Assembly: GCF_011602485.2 (NCBI RefSeq)
Contig: NZ_CP050022.2
Location: forward strand, 1,116,001 to 1,180,000
DNA: 64,000 bases
Direction: 5' to 3'
Origin: Bradyrhizobium sp. 1(2017)
GTDB lineage: Bacteria; Pseudomonadota; Alphaproteobacteria; Rhizobiales; Xanthobacteraceae
Shown: in pieces, positions 26,674 through 35,102 of the stretch
Layout of the letters: every line of letters begins with the position of its first letter
How positions within the stretch are numbered: the first letter of the stretch is position 1
Made by a program: the position numbers and the translations under genes
The notes under the pieces: model-generated
Database searches by the model: none
Seen by the model: the letters and a program-made list of their open reading frames with translations, nothing else
What the model was told of the DNA's origin: nothing

Positions 26674-26997
26674 TCAGGCGGCCAGAACCCTGGATGTCGA
26701 GCGGAGGCGATTCGGTCTGCCTCCGGGGGGATTGCGTGGACCACCGTCGAGTTCGCACAGCGCCTCGAGGATCTCGTCGATGGTGACCGGCGCTTTCAGC
26801 CCCGCCGGCGCCCTCAACGACGGGCAGGAGGCAATGGCCGATGCGTCGGACGCCCAGGATGCCAAGATAGCGCGTTTCTCGGAGGTCGAGAGCGAAGCGT
26901 TCGTCAGCACGTCCCGCGGGTGGCCAAACACCGTCCCGGGATGCAGGAGCGCGTTGAAGTCGATCACGTTGTCGTCGGAAGCGGTCGTCGGCCGCAT
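26674..26997 (-). CDS. Conserved hypothetical protein, 107 aa
   Basis: From ATG 26997, which has GGAGG at ideal distance, it reads MRPTTASDDNVIDFNALLHP. The middle has TLSLSEKRAILASWASD-like sequence (here NASLSTSEKRAILASWASDA) and the end has KAPVTIDEILEALCELDGGP. I recall this pattern from Bradyrhizobium hypothetical proteins. It is soluble, has no metal motif, and is first of a pair with the 66-residue gene. Function unknown. Confidence 0.75.
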   Translation of the reverse strand: MRPTTASDDNVIDFNALLHPGTVFGHPRDVLTNASLSTSEKRAILASWASDASAIASCPSLRAPAGLKAPVTIDEILEALCELDGGPRNPPGGRPNRLRSTSRVLAA

Positions 26998-27071
26998 GGT
27001 GTCCTCCATTCTTTGGACGAAGCCAGTGGCCGCGCGTCGGAAGACGCGCGGCATTCTCGGAGAGTGATGGA

Positions 27072-27530
27072 TCAGGCCGCCTTGGACTCGATCTGGTGGA
27101 CGTTGCCGGAAACCGATGCGCCGGCGATGGCGATGCGCCGCGGCTTCATGGCTTCCGGGATTTCCCGGAACAGTTCGATCTTCAGCAGGCCGTTGTCGAA
27201 GGCAGCGCCCTTGACCTGGACGTAATCCGCCAGGTTGAACTGACGCTTGAAATGGCGGGTCGAGATGCCCCGATACAGAAATTCCCGCTCGGTCTTCTCG
27301 GTCTTGCCGCCTTCGATGGTGACGACGTTTTGCTCTGCAGTGATCGAGATTTCATCCGGCGAGAAACCCGCGACCGCCAGCGTGATCTGGTAACGGTCTT
27401 CGGCAAGCCGTTCGATGTTATAGGGCGGATAGCTTTCCTCGGCACCGCGCTGGGCGGTCTCGGCGAGGTCGAATAGACGATCGAAACCGATGGTCGACCG
27501 GAAGAGGGGAGCGAAGTCATAAGTGCGCAT
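27072..27530 (-). CDS. Small heat shock protein Hsp20 (IbpA-like)
   Basis: The protein has 152 residues. The alpha-crystallin domain spans about residues 35-130 (YPPYNIERLAEDRYQITLAV, then GISTRHFKRQFNLADYVQVK). The conserved A-x-x-x-x-G-L motif is AAFDNGLLKIEL, and a short C-terminal extension follows. The N-terminus MRTYDFAPLFRSTIGFDRLF is typical of class A rhizobial sHsps, ATP-independent holdases of unfolding proteins. The leader contains a ROSE thermosensor whose final hairpin covers the AGGAGG binding site, so translation should be heat-induced. Confidence 0.95.
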   Translation of the reverse strand: MRTYDFAPLFRSTIGFDRLFDLAETAQRGAEESYPPYNIERLAEDRYQITLAVAGFSPDEISITAEQNVVTIEGGKTEKTEREFLYRGISTRHFKRQFNLADYVQVKGAAFDNGLLKIELFREIPEAMKPRRIAIAGASVSGNVHQIESKAA

Positions 27531-27640
27531 AGCCAGATCCTCCTAAGAGCAAAATGGTTAATAGCGGCACCGGACACGACCGGTGCCCGTCTGGATTTCC
27601 TGGGCCCATCAGGCGCCCGGGAGCCACCCTGTGGTGGCGA
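27531..27640 (-). promoter_or_regulatory. ROSE-type RNA thermometer in the hsp20 leader
   Basis: Read on the minus strand the ~110-base leader holds three stems. They are GCCACC/GGTGGC around 27620-27635, the strong GGCACCGG/CCGGTGCC around 27564-27587, and a terminal stem-loop TTGCTCTTAGGAGGATCT just ahead of the ATG in which TTGCTCTT can pair with the AGGAGG binding site. This UUGCU-against-SD design and position are hallmarks of ROSE elements of Bradyrhizobium small heat shock genes. Confidence 0.88.
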
Positions 27641-27645
27641 TTCAG

Positions 27646-27673
27646 AAAATACAAAACCCGTTTTTGGTTTCAA
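27646..27673 (-). promoter_or_regulatory. Housekeeping-type promoter of hsp20
   Basis: Minus strand TTGAAA (27673-27668) and TATTTT (27651-27646) with a 16-base spacer. This puts the transcript start just ahead of the ROSE leader, consistent with ROSE genes being transcribed by sigma-70 and controlled at translation. Confidence 0.55.
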
Positions 27674-27938
27674 GGGGAGTCAAAATTTTTTCGCTGATTT
27701 GGATCGGTCGGCCGGGGCGATACGTCAGCAGGCAGGGCGCCTTGACGGCGCTCATTCGCCGTGAGCTATGGGCAGGCCCGGCGCACGGTGAGATCCAGCT
27801 TTTAATTCTGCTTCTCCAAACGGGCGTTTCGGCTTGCGAGCGCTTTCACAATGCGGCCCGCTTGGCCGCGTGGCCTGGTCGAAGAAGCCCAGCGAGGTTT
27901 GCTAGGTCTTCAGCTTTCTTGCGATGAGGCCCGGCCCT

Positions 27939-28409
27939 CTACTCTGCGGGCGGGACCGTTGGGGTCGCGTTAAGAAGCTGGGATATAGCAGTTACGATTT
28001 GAGCGGGGGCAAAAGGCTTTGTAAGCAGCAGGCTGTTAGGGACGCCCTTGGACGTCCATTCCTCCCCGTGAGTGCCGGTCATGTAGATGATGGGCATCGT
28101 CGGATCAATCTCCTGGGCAAAGCGACCGACCTCCCATCCATCGAGCTTTCCCAGCAGGTTGATGTCGGTCACGATCGCCCGGTATTTGGATTTGTTGTCC
28201 CGGAGAAGCGTAATTGCTTCCTCCCCGGACGCTGTCAGGGCCGACGCAAAGCCGCCTTCTGAAAGAGCTTCTTCGACCATAGCCTGAATGAGCTGGTCGT
28301 CCTCGATGACCAGAATCTTAACCGCATCGTTCAAAGCCGTATTCCCCTGGCTGCCTCGTTGCAGTCCTCCGGGCAGGACAACAGGTGGCGGAACAATAGG
28401 TTCCGTCAT
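27939..28409 (-). CDS. Single-domain response regulator
   Basis: The protein has 156 residues from ATG 28409 (MTEPIVPPPV). A ~30-residue N-terminal extension precedes one receiver domain: ILVIEDDQLIQAMVEEAL, acceptor about D82 in AIVTDINLLGKLDG, TGTHG switch region and LLLTKPFAP with the conserved Lys. There is no output domain. It is divergent from the GAF/HWE kinase at 28.58 kb and a plausible partner for it or for the hybrid kinase at 23.86 kb. The frame continues upstream to 28517 without a good start. Confidence 0.88.
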   Translation of the reverse strand: MTEPIVPPPVVLPGGLQRGSQGNTALNDAVKILVIEDDQLIQAMVEEALSEGGFASALTASGEEAITLLRDNKSKYRAIVTDINLLGKLDGWEVGRFAQEIDPTMPIIYMTGTHGEEWTSKGVPNSLLLTKPFAPAQIVTAISQLLNATPTVPPAE

Positions 28410-28575
28410 TAAACATACCGAAGAGTCTTCCAGCAATGCCGGGCCTGGCACTGGACGGTAGAGCGCCCGATCTCCCATCCCGCAAGACAAACCTAAGCGC
28501 GCTCGTCCGGTCGGCAACTTATCATGCTACAAGTGGAGGGCGGGCCGCTCGCCGGCATTTCGAAGGGACGAATAT

Positions 28576-29772
28576 ATGCCAACCCCCGCAGGGACAGAAT
28601 CCGTAACGTCTCCCGTCGCGTCGAGCGCTGCAACCAGGCAGGAACTTCCTTACCGGTTGAGGCAACAGTCCTTGTTGGGCGAATTCGGCCGAACCGCGCT
28701 CCAGACCCGCGACATCAGCCAGATACTGCAACGTGCGACGGAGCTCTGCGCACAGGGTCTCGAAACACCGTTCGCCAAGGTCCTGGAGTACATTCCGGAG
28801 GCAAAAAGGTTGCTGGTGAGCGCAGGCGTCGGATGGGCGCCAGAGACGATCGGCCAAGTATCTTTGGGCGTCGACTTAGAGTCACCCGCCGGCTATGCGT
28901 TCCATACCGGCCAAATCGTCATTTCCAATCACCTTCAAGAAGAAACCCGCTTTCGGACGCCGAAACTGCTGTCGGAGCACGGCATCAAGCGCGCTATCAA
29001 CGTTCTCATCGCGCGCGGCGGCGAAGGTCATCTACCGTTTGGAGTTCTAGAAGTCGACAGCGCGGACTCAGGTCAGTTCGATCTTGCAGATGCCGATTTC
29101 CTTGCGGGCTTTGCGGGCCTGCTCGGCATCGCCATCGAGCGGCAGCATGCCGACGCCGAGCTTCAAAAAGCCCTCGAGCATCAAGCCATGTTGACACGAG
29201 AGATGAGCCATCGTGTCAAGAACAGCCTGGCGTCGGTGGTAGGGCTGCTTCACGTCCAGTCGCGTAGCGCGCAGTCCAAGGAAGTGCAAAACGCACTCAA
29301 GGACGCCGCTTCCCGCATCACCACGATCGCGCAGGTTCACGACCACCTGTGGCGCAGCACCCGGATCGGATTCGTTGACATTGCGGACTTCGCGGGCGAG
29401 CTTTGCAGGAAACTGCAGGAGACGCTCGCCTACAAGATTGACTGCAACTTCGACCACCTGATGATTCCGGCGGACAAGGCAATTCCCCTTGGCCTCCTGA
29501 TTAATGAGCTTGTCACGAACGCGGCGAAGCACGCCTATTCCGACAAATCCGGCGAAATCCAGGTGGCGGGCGCGGGGCGCGGAGCGGATTTGCATGTCTT
29601 AGTAGCGGATCAGGGTGTGGGACTGCCGGCGGATTTCGATATGGACCAGCCACGAGCGAGCCTGGGCTTCAAGGTGATCAAGAGTTTGCTTGCCCAACTC
29701 AATGGACGCATCGCTGTCTCATCAAACGAGCCAAAGGGCACAACAATCCAACTTGATGTACCGCTCGATTAG
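28576..29772 (+). CDS. GAF-domain sensor kinase, HisKA_2/HWE type
   Basis: The protein has 398 residues and is cytoplasmic. The GAF domain is at about 40-190 (FAKVLEYIPEAKRLLVSAGV, FGVLEVDSAD). The HisKA_2 motif MLTREMSHRVKNSLASVVGL has the acceptor about H212. The HATPase carries GLLINELVTNAAKHAYS and DQGVGLP, ending with the GTTIQLDVPLD strand. Kinases of the HWE/HisKA_2 class commonly feed the general stress response in alphaproteobacteria. A lone response regulator is divergent from it, making the two a probable pair. Confidence 0.92.
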   Translation: MPTPAGTESVTSPVASSAATRQELPYRLRQQSLLGEFGRTALQTRDISQILQRATELCAQGLETPFAKVLEYIPEAKRLLVSAGVGWAPETIGQVSLGVDLESPAGYAFHTGQIVISNHLQEETRFRTPKLLSEHGIKRAINVLIARGGEGHLPFGVLEVDSADSGQFDLADADFLAGFAGLLGIAIERQHADAELQKALEHQAMLTREMSHRVKNSLASVVGLLHVQSRSAQSKEVQNALKDAASRITTIAQVHDHLWRSTRIGFVDIADFAGELCRKLQETLAYKIDCNFDHLMIPADKAIPLGLLINELVTNAAKHAYSDKSGEIQVAGAGRGADLHVLVADQGVGLPADFDMDQPRASLGFKVIKSLLAQLNGRIAVSSNEPKGTTIQLDVPLD

Positions 29773-29805
29773 AGAAAGTTCCGCCCATCCTGCATCCGGG
29801 ACCTG

Positions 29806-30438
29806 TCAGGGCTTCACGAACCGATAGGCGAAGCGATCGGTCTCGCCCTTGATCGAGGGATCGAACACCTTGATCGAGTGCGGATCGTCCTTGTTCGCGA
29901 GCATGGTGCTTTCCCCGTCCAGTACGAAGCCAGTCGCCTCCACCTCCTCGCGAACGGAGGTAGGCTCAATCCGATGCAACGACGGGGCGTCGCTCGTGCC
30001 CGCCCCAACGACGGCGGCGTGGTCTACGATGACGTAGAGCCCACCGGGCTTCAGCCGCTCGTAGACAGCTCGATTGAAGTGGGCCGCCGTCGCGCCCTTG
30101 GCCTGGATCAGCGCGGTGTGGAGATCGTGATAGAACAGGTGCAGCCACAGGACATCCGCTGGTTGGGTGACCTCCGGCATCGCCACGAGGTCCGCCGAGA
30201 CGACTTCGACGTTCTCTCGGTCCGGCTCCTTCGCGAGCGTCCGCATGCGACCGACCGGATCGTTCTTGAAGTGGGCGACTTCGGTCGGCACGAAGCTGTA
30301 GACGCGTCCTTCGGGTCCTACGACGTCGGAGAAGAGGTGGGTCCAGTCGCCGTCGCCTGGGTAAACGTCGATGACGACGGAGCCCGCATTGACTCGTGCG
30401 AACTGGATCAACAAGGATAGCTTGGATTGGTCGTACAT
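29806..30438 (-). CDS. Class I SAM-dependent methyltransferase-like protein
   Basis: The protein has 210 residues from ATG 30438, with AGGAG ahead. The early GSVVIDVYPGDGDWTHLFSD and the acidic ENVEVVSADLVAMPEV fit motif I and II regions of a Rossmann-like methyltransferase. KPGGLYVIVDHAAVVGAG matches the later strand. The first motif reads DVYPGDG instead of the usual E/DxGxGxG, which is also seen in a group of exported rhizobial methyltransferases; here no signal peptide is present. The substrate is unknown. It may form an operon with the following decayed genes. Confidence 0.75.
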   Translation of the reverse strand: MYDQSKLSLLIQFARVNAGSVVIDVYPGDGDWTHLFSDVVGPEGRVYSFVPTEVAHFKNDPVGRMRTLAKEPDRENVEVVSADLVAMPEVTQPADVLWLHLFYHDLHTALIQAKGATAAHFNRAVYERLKPGGLYVIVDHAAVVGAGTSDAPSLHRIEPTSVREEVEATGFVLDGESTMLANKDDPHSIKVFDPSIKGETDRFAYRFVKP

Positions 30439-30541
30439 TGGAATCTCCTTTACGGCGGCATTCGACAAGCGCGCGGCGTGCGAGGGCGATTTACGGCTGA
30501 TCCACCGTCTATCGCGAACCGACGGCCGCAGATCGGCAGCG

Positions 30542-30954
30542 CTACGCCGTCCCGGACGCGTCCATCTGCGCGGCCCGCGCCAGTGCCTGCGTGTCGACGT
30601 ATTCTCGTATGTTGGTCACCTGCCGTCCCGGACCGTGATGGCGAAGATCCAGTCGTCCTCGAAAGTCTTGTTCGTTGCTTTGATCTTCCCTTTCGCGAAG
30701 CCGACGACCAGGACCCGGTCTCCCTGCGCGACGAACTCCCGGGGTTCCGTGGAGGTCTCTATCGACTCGGATGCCGTCTTGAGCAAATCCGCCAGCCCCG
30801 CGTGCCCGCGGTGCGTGCCGGCCAGCGGCCAGTCCTCGCCGGGGACGATCCACTCGATGTCTTCGGCGACAAGCGCCAACAGATCCTCCCTGTCGCCGCG
30901 GCCTATCGCGGCGAAGAAGTCCTTCACGGTCTGTACGTTCCGTTCAATGCTCAT
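30542..30954 (-). pseudogene. NTF2-like (SnoaL) protein, single frameshift
   Basis: From ATG 30954 it reads MSIERNVQTVKDFFAAIGRG through the NTF2-like fold to WIFAITVRDGR and then stops at 30616. One base inserted in GGCAGGTGACC near 30630 restores the expected continuation VTNIREYVDTQALARAAQMD to a stop at 30542, giving 137 residues. This is the usual family length. The break therefore looks like a one-base deletion, either genuine decay or a sequencing error. The truncated product lacks the last strand of the cone fold. Confidence 0.8.
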
Positions 30955-31009
30955 CGACGCATCTTCCTTGTCTCTCGATTGATGACGGTGGATCGGCCGG
31001 TGCCTGCGC

Positions 31010-31448
31010 CTACGCCCAGCGACCGGCCTCCTCGAAGCTCAGGCGGGGATTGCGCGGGAAGACGGAAGCCGGATCGCCGTGTCCGATGCTGCAGATGAAG
31101 TTCGACTTGATCCGCGTGCCCGCGAAGAACGCCTTGTCCACGCCCACGTTGTCGAAGCCGGACATGGGGCCGCAATCTAGTCCCAGCGCCCGCGCGGCGA
31201 CGATGAGGTAGGCGCCCTGCAGCGTCCCGTTGCGCATCGCCGTCGCCTCGGCCACTTCGGGCGGAGCGAAATACTTCTGCATCATCTCGGCGGCGTGCGG
31301 CATGAGCTTCGGCAATTCGCCGGCGAAATCCATATCGTGCCCGACGATCACCGTGACGGGAGCCGCCAGAATCTTCGGCCTGTTCGCGTCGGCGGCCAAC
31401 CTGGCGAGCGTGGCCTTGGCGTCGGCGCTGCGCACCCAGACAAAACGC
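31010..31448 (-). pseudogene. Nitroreductase-family (RutE-like) protein, N-terminus missing
   Basis: About 145 residues of a RutE-type nitroreductase are present. [17 protein letters not shown] is followed by [34 protein letters not shown] and the C-terminal [13 protein letters not shown]. RutE-like proteins are about 195 residues long and begin with the FMN-binding R-x-x and N-x-x-P motifs, which are absent here. Upstream of 31448 the sequence changes abruptly to a tail of an unrelated oxidase on the other strand. The gene was therefore cut by a deletion or rearrangement. An internal ATG at 31435 could give a product, but without the flavin site. Confidence 0.8.
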
Positions 31449-31472
31449 TGTCATTCGGCCTGCAATATTTGA

Positions 31473-31721
31473 ACGCCGATTGACACCTGGGGCGGCTTCG
31501 TCGATTGCACGCCGGACGCAGTGCCCGTGGTATCGCAGGTGGACGGGGTGAAAGGCCTGGTCCTCGCGGCGGGCTGCTCGGGTCACGGCTTTGGTTTGGG
31601 CCCGGGGCTCGGCTATCTGGCCGCAGAGCTTGTCGTAAACGACACGCCTTGCGTCGATCCCACACCGTTCCGGCTGTCGCGTCTGGTCGATGGCTCCAAG
31701 CTGGACATCGCCGCCATCTGA
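31473..31721 (+). pseudogene. C-terminal fragment of a D-amino-acid oxidase-like flavoprotein
   Basis: About 82 codons read IDTWGGFVDCTPDAVPVVSQ, LAAGCSGHGFGLGPGLGYLA and DPTPFRLSRLVDGSKLDIAAI, ending in a natural stop. This is the C-terminal FAD-closing part of DAO-type oxidoreductases (normal length 370-430). There is no start codon and everything upstream is missing. The junction with the nitroreductase relic lies within about 25 bases at 31448-31473. Confidence 0.8.
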
Positions 31722-31748
31722 AGATCGAGCTGGAAGTCAGGCCTGACG

Positions 31749-31898
31749 TGCACCCTGGCGAGCAAAGGATTCGGAGCTGAGCTCGAAGATCCCCATCTGC
31801 GTGCGGGACTTAATGTCCATCGCGGATGGCTAACTTCAAGGGCGGTGGCCGAGAGTCTCGGCCTGCCATGCTCACTGATTGAACAGGTCGCGGCCTGA
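31749..31898 (+). pseudogene. C-terminal fragment of alanine dehydrogenase
   Basis: Fifty codons read TLASKGFGAELEDPHLRAGL, then NVHRGWLTSRAVAESLGLP and a stop. This matches the tail of bacterial alanine dehydrogenases (GLN...G.VT..AVA...GLP). No start and no dehydrogenase body are present. Together with the oxidase tail just upstream, it looks like the rump of an amino-acid catabolic operon. A terminator follows. Confidence 0.65.
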
Positions 31899-31941
31899 TC
31901 GCGATTTAGCAGTCCCTAAAGGGCGTTTCCTCCCCCAACTT

Positions 31942-31972
31942 GAGCCACTCCTTCGGAGTGGCTCTCTCTTTA
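31942..31972 (+). terminator. Rho-independent terminator
   Basis: GAGCCACTCC-TTC-GGAGTGGCTC forms a ten-pair stem followed by TCTCTCTTTAT. It would have ended the transcript of the oxidase/alanine dehydrogenase relics. Confidence 0.75.
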
Positions 31973-32064
31973 TGGACAAGACGATTTGGCTGATCGAGGT
32001 GACTCTGCCGAAGATGCACCGTTTGGTTCGGGACGAAAGCAACGCCAACTGGCCGGCCGATGGT

Positions 32065-33504
32065 TCAACGGGCAGACTTCTCTCCCAAGGGGCAAACGAT
32101 CGCGCCGGCGTTCATGATGTCCGCCGGATCAAAGGCGGTCTTGATCCGGCGCATCGCCGCAATACGCCCGACATCACCGTACCGTTCCAGAAGGTGCTTC
32201 TTGAAACGACCGACGCCGTGCTCCGCGCTGAACGTGCCGCCGAGCGTCGCGGCCGTATCGTAGAGTTGCAACGACAGGCTGCCTTCGATCCGCCTGGTGA
32301 ATTCCAGCCGGTCGACGTCGGGAGGAATGAGCACATTGTAGTGCAGATTGCCGTCGCCGACATGGCCGTAGACGGACAGCTCAAGCTGGGCGTCATACGA
32401 TCGCACCTGCGAGCCGGCCAGATTCAGAAAGCGCTGAATGGAGGAAAGCGGTACCGAGATGTCGTGCTTGACCGATCCGTTCCGGCATTTCTCGCCCTCG
32501 GGGATGGTCTCGCGGAGCTGCCACATCGCGGTCCGCTGCGATCCACTCTGCGCCAAGAATGCGTCCTCGATCCATCCAGCCTCGATCGCCTCGGCCAGAA
32601 CGGCTTCCATCAGTTCGTCTAGATCGAGATGGCATGAGGAAGAGGCGAACTCGACGAGGACGGCGCCTGCTGAGCCCGCTCCAAGGGATGGCGGGTCCGT
32701 CATTGCGTCGCTCGCAAGCGCGATGGATCGGGCCGCCATGAATTCGAAAGTGGTCAGCAGATCCGCGGACTCGCGACGGACCGGGGCGAGAAGCTCAGCG
32801 AGCGGCGCGCCGCTCGCGAGCTTCAGCCAGGCAGTCGCGCGGCGGGTCGGCAAGGGCGCGAGACGCAACACCGCGCCGGTGACGATGCCGAGAGTCCCCT
32901 CGCTTCCGACGAAGCACTGTTTGACGTCGTAGCCGGTATTGTTCTTCCGCAGCTTGCGCATGTCGGAGACTACCGTGCCGTCCGCGAGCACCGCCTCGAT
33001 TCCGAGCAGCAGATCGCGCGTCATCCCGTACCTGACGACCGACAGCCCGCCGGCGTTGGTGCCGATATTGCCGCCGATCCGGCAACTGCCCTCCGCGCCG
33101 AGGCTGAGCGGGAACAGAAGTCCGGCAGCCGCTGCGGCGTCCTGTGCGTTCTTCAGGATGACGCCGGCGTCGACAGAGATGCTCATGGAGACGGGATCGA
33201 TTTAGCGAATCCTGTCCATCCGCTCGAGGCTCACGATGATTTGGCGTCCGGACGCGTCAGGCGTCGCACCGCCGCAGTAGCTAGTGTTGCCACCCTGCGG
33301 AACGATTCCGATACCGTGGTACGCGGCGAGCCGCACGATGTCGGCGACCTGCTTCGTCGTCTTCGGCTTCAGCACGGCAAACGTCGAGCCCGTGGAGAGC
33401 CGGCGTTGATCCGTCGTGTAGGTAGCCATCCGCTCCGGGTCGTCAACGACGCCTCCGTCGCCTACAAGGTCGCGAAAGGCTCGAACGTGTACTGACTGGG
33501 ACAT
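32065..33504 (-). pseudogene. FAD-linked D-2-hydroxyacid dehydrogenase (GlcD/Dld-like) with in-frame stop
   Basis: The gene would encode 479 residues starting MSQSVHVRAFRDLVGDGGVV. An in-frame TAA at 33202-33204 separates the first 100 codons, with the FAD-binding GIGIVPQGGNTSYCGGATPD, from the rest (GSCRIGGNIGTNAGGLSVVR, GHVGDGNLHYNVLIP with the metal-binding His, FSAEHGVGRFKKHLL). The reading frame is the same on both sides of the stop and no bases are lost. A single substitution (AAA to TAA) would explain it. A restart at ATG 33186 would lack the PP-loop half of the FAD site, so it is probably inactive. Confidence 0.85.
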
Positions 33505-33803
33505 GCTCAGCTCCCGATTGGCATCGGGTCATCTTTGCGCGTTTGTGCCGCATTGGCTGCTGTTGGGGGGGCATTCAGAAGAAACCAATGCCGAATTGCT
33601 ACGATTGTCGGCAGCTTGCGCCGCGCATCGAACAGTTTCATCGCGAGGACTTAGGGACTTCAGAGGAGCAATCGATTACTTCACCGGTAATCTATCGCGG
33701 CTTGGTCGCCGAAGTGCGGCGTCGGCCGTTCGCCGGGTCGCCACCGGTAGCCAAGATCGTAGGTTGCCCTGTGCTGAAATGAAAAACGACTTATATTTCA
33801 ACG

Positions 33804-33871
33804 GGGATTGACTGACACTGTCTCCGCCAATTCCACGAATTTGTACGCCAAATCTGCGATTCCATGCGACT
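33804..33871 (+). repeat. Copy 2 of the tRNA-Ser-linked direct repeat
   Basis: Aligns with 17672-17738 in the same orientation at roughly 75% identity with one single-base gap. Shared blocks are ttgact, ctccgcca, tgtacgccaa and tgcgact. It is less tRNA-like than copy 1. The flanking 33505-33945 is otherwise gene-free; a 79-codon frame at 33543 is not convincing. Confidence 0.55.
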
Positions 33872-33945
33872 TTCCCCTCGGGATTCGTAAACTGTGCCGA
33901 ATGGACGCTAGTCGCCAAGGCATAAGCAGAAACCGCAGCCGGACC

Positions 33946-34785
33946 TCAGATCGGTGTTTCCCTTCGCTGCGTCTGCGACCGGGGAGGCTGCGGCTCGGCC
34001 GTGTCGTCCGGAGACCCCGAGAGTGCATCCTTGCATCGGGCCGCGAATGTCATGAGGTACTCGCCGAGCTCTGCGCCAAGCACTTCGTTGGGCTCGACGT
34101 CCTGCACGCTCATGTTGAGTGCGTAAATCGGCAAACCGTCCAAAACGATCGGCGTTGCTACGGCGAGCACGCCAGGTTGCCAGGAGACCGCACAGTATCC
34201 GTCGCGCCGGATCGCGCGGATTGATTTCTGGATGTCGGCGATCAGCGCCTTCGTCGCGGCGGCAGAGCGTCGTCTGAATTGCGCGATTAGCCTGTCGCGG
34301 TCTGCGTCCGGGACGGCCGCGAGATAGGCGCGCCCGAGCGAGGTCAATTCCATCGGCACTTGTTGGCCGGCAACGATGCTGCGCAGTGTCGGGCGCGAGT
34401 TGTAGCGAATGGATTCCAGATAGACCATCATTGCACGATCAGCAGTCGCGAGACCGACGTTCAGTCGACGCCGCGTCGATTCGGCCCGCATCAGGGGACC
34501 AAGTACCTTGAGGACCGGCGATCCCATGCGAACGGCGTGGCCAAGGCTGAGAACGGCGGCTGAAAGGCGATAGTTTCGCGCAGTCCGGACTTCGTCGAGC
34601 ATGCCGAACTCGACCAGCGTCTTGGTCAGGCGGCTGACGGTGGAGCGGGGCAGGCCGGTGCGCTCGGCAATCTCGCCGTTGCCGAGCGTATCGACGCCAG
34701 GCCGGAACGTGCGCAGGATTTCGATGCCGCGCTCCAGCGATCGATTTCCGTTTGCGCCACCCGAATATTGCCTCGCCAAAGCCAT
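33946..34785 (-). CDS. IclR-family transcriptional regulator
   Basis: The protein has 279 residues from ATG 34785 (MALARQYSGGANGNRSLERG). The winged helix-turn-helix is at about 20-80 (NGEIAERTGLPRSTVSRLTK). The effector domain spans about 95-255, with RRDGYCAVSWQPGVLAVATP and the typical ALNMSV strand. A longer frame to 34899 covers the putative operator and is unlikely. The gene is divergent from the enoyl-CoA hydratase operon, and a 15-base palindrome lies just ahead of its start. It very likely controls that operon in response to a carboxylic acid. Confidence 0.9.
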   Translation of the reverse strand: MALARQYSGGANGNRSLERGIEILRTFRPGVDTLGNGEIAERTGLPRSTVSRLTKTLVEFGMLDEVRTARNYRLSAAVLSLGHAVRMGSPVLKVLGPLMRAESTRRRLNVGLATADRAMMVYLESIRYNSRPTLRSIVAGQQVPMELTSLGRAYLAAVPDADRDRLIAQFRRRSAAATKALIADIQKSIRAIRRDGYCAVSWQPGVLAVATPIVLDGLPIYALNMSVQDVEPNEVLGAELGEYLMTFAARCKDALSGSPDDTAEPQPPRSQTQRRETPI

Positions 34786-34799
34786 GCTGCCGGGACCAA

Positions 34800-34814
34800 T
34801 TCCACTTAGTGGAA
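34800..34814. promoter_or_regulatory. Palindromic operator, probable IclR-family site
   Basis: TTCCAC-TTA-GTGGAA is a perfect 6+3+6 palindrome 15 bases upstream of the IclR-type start. Its spacing and TTCC/GGAA arms resemble sites of IclR-family regulators. Its place suggests autoregulation; the divergent operon start is about 290 bases away. Confidence 0.6.
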
Positions 34815-35102
34815 ATAGGGGATATCTGCTTTTATGACGGTTCAGTATAGAAGCAAGCAATAAAACAAGCACAAAGCATCTCGGGAGTACGAAACGCAAT
34901 GTCTGAAAACCCTGTTGAGTAATGTCCGGCGTGGTGCGGTTCGTCGATGAGGCGACGGACGCCGGTTTGAAATCGATACATCGTTGGTCCCCCGGCGCGT
35001 GCGCCGAGCTAGCCGGTCGGCATCAGCCAACGCGGCTGGAGTGATGTGTCCTCCACGATGCAGATCCGCGCATAGCGCCGAACCACAATCGAAGGCTTGC
35101 TC

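Noticed and set aside
27000..29800. A classical anti-phage defence or toxin-antitoxin system in the accessory tract
   Set aside because: No nuclease, helicase, reverse transcriptase, TIR or toxin fold could be recognised in any intact frame between 17 and 43 kb.
33543..33782. 79-codon frame with CxxC (MPNCYDCRQLA)
   Set aside because: No binding site, unlike any family I know, and the sequence degenerates after 40 residues; it lies in a scar-rich gap.
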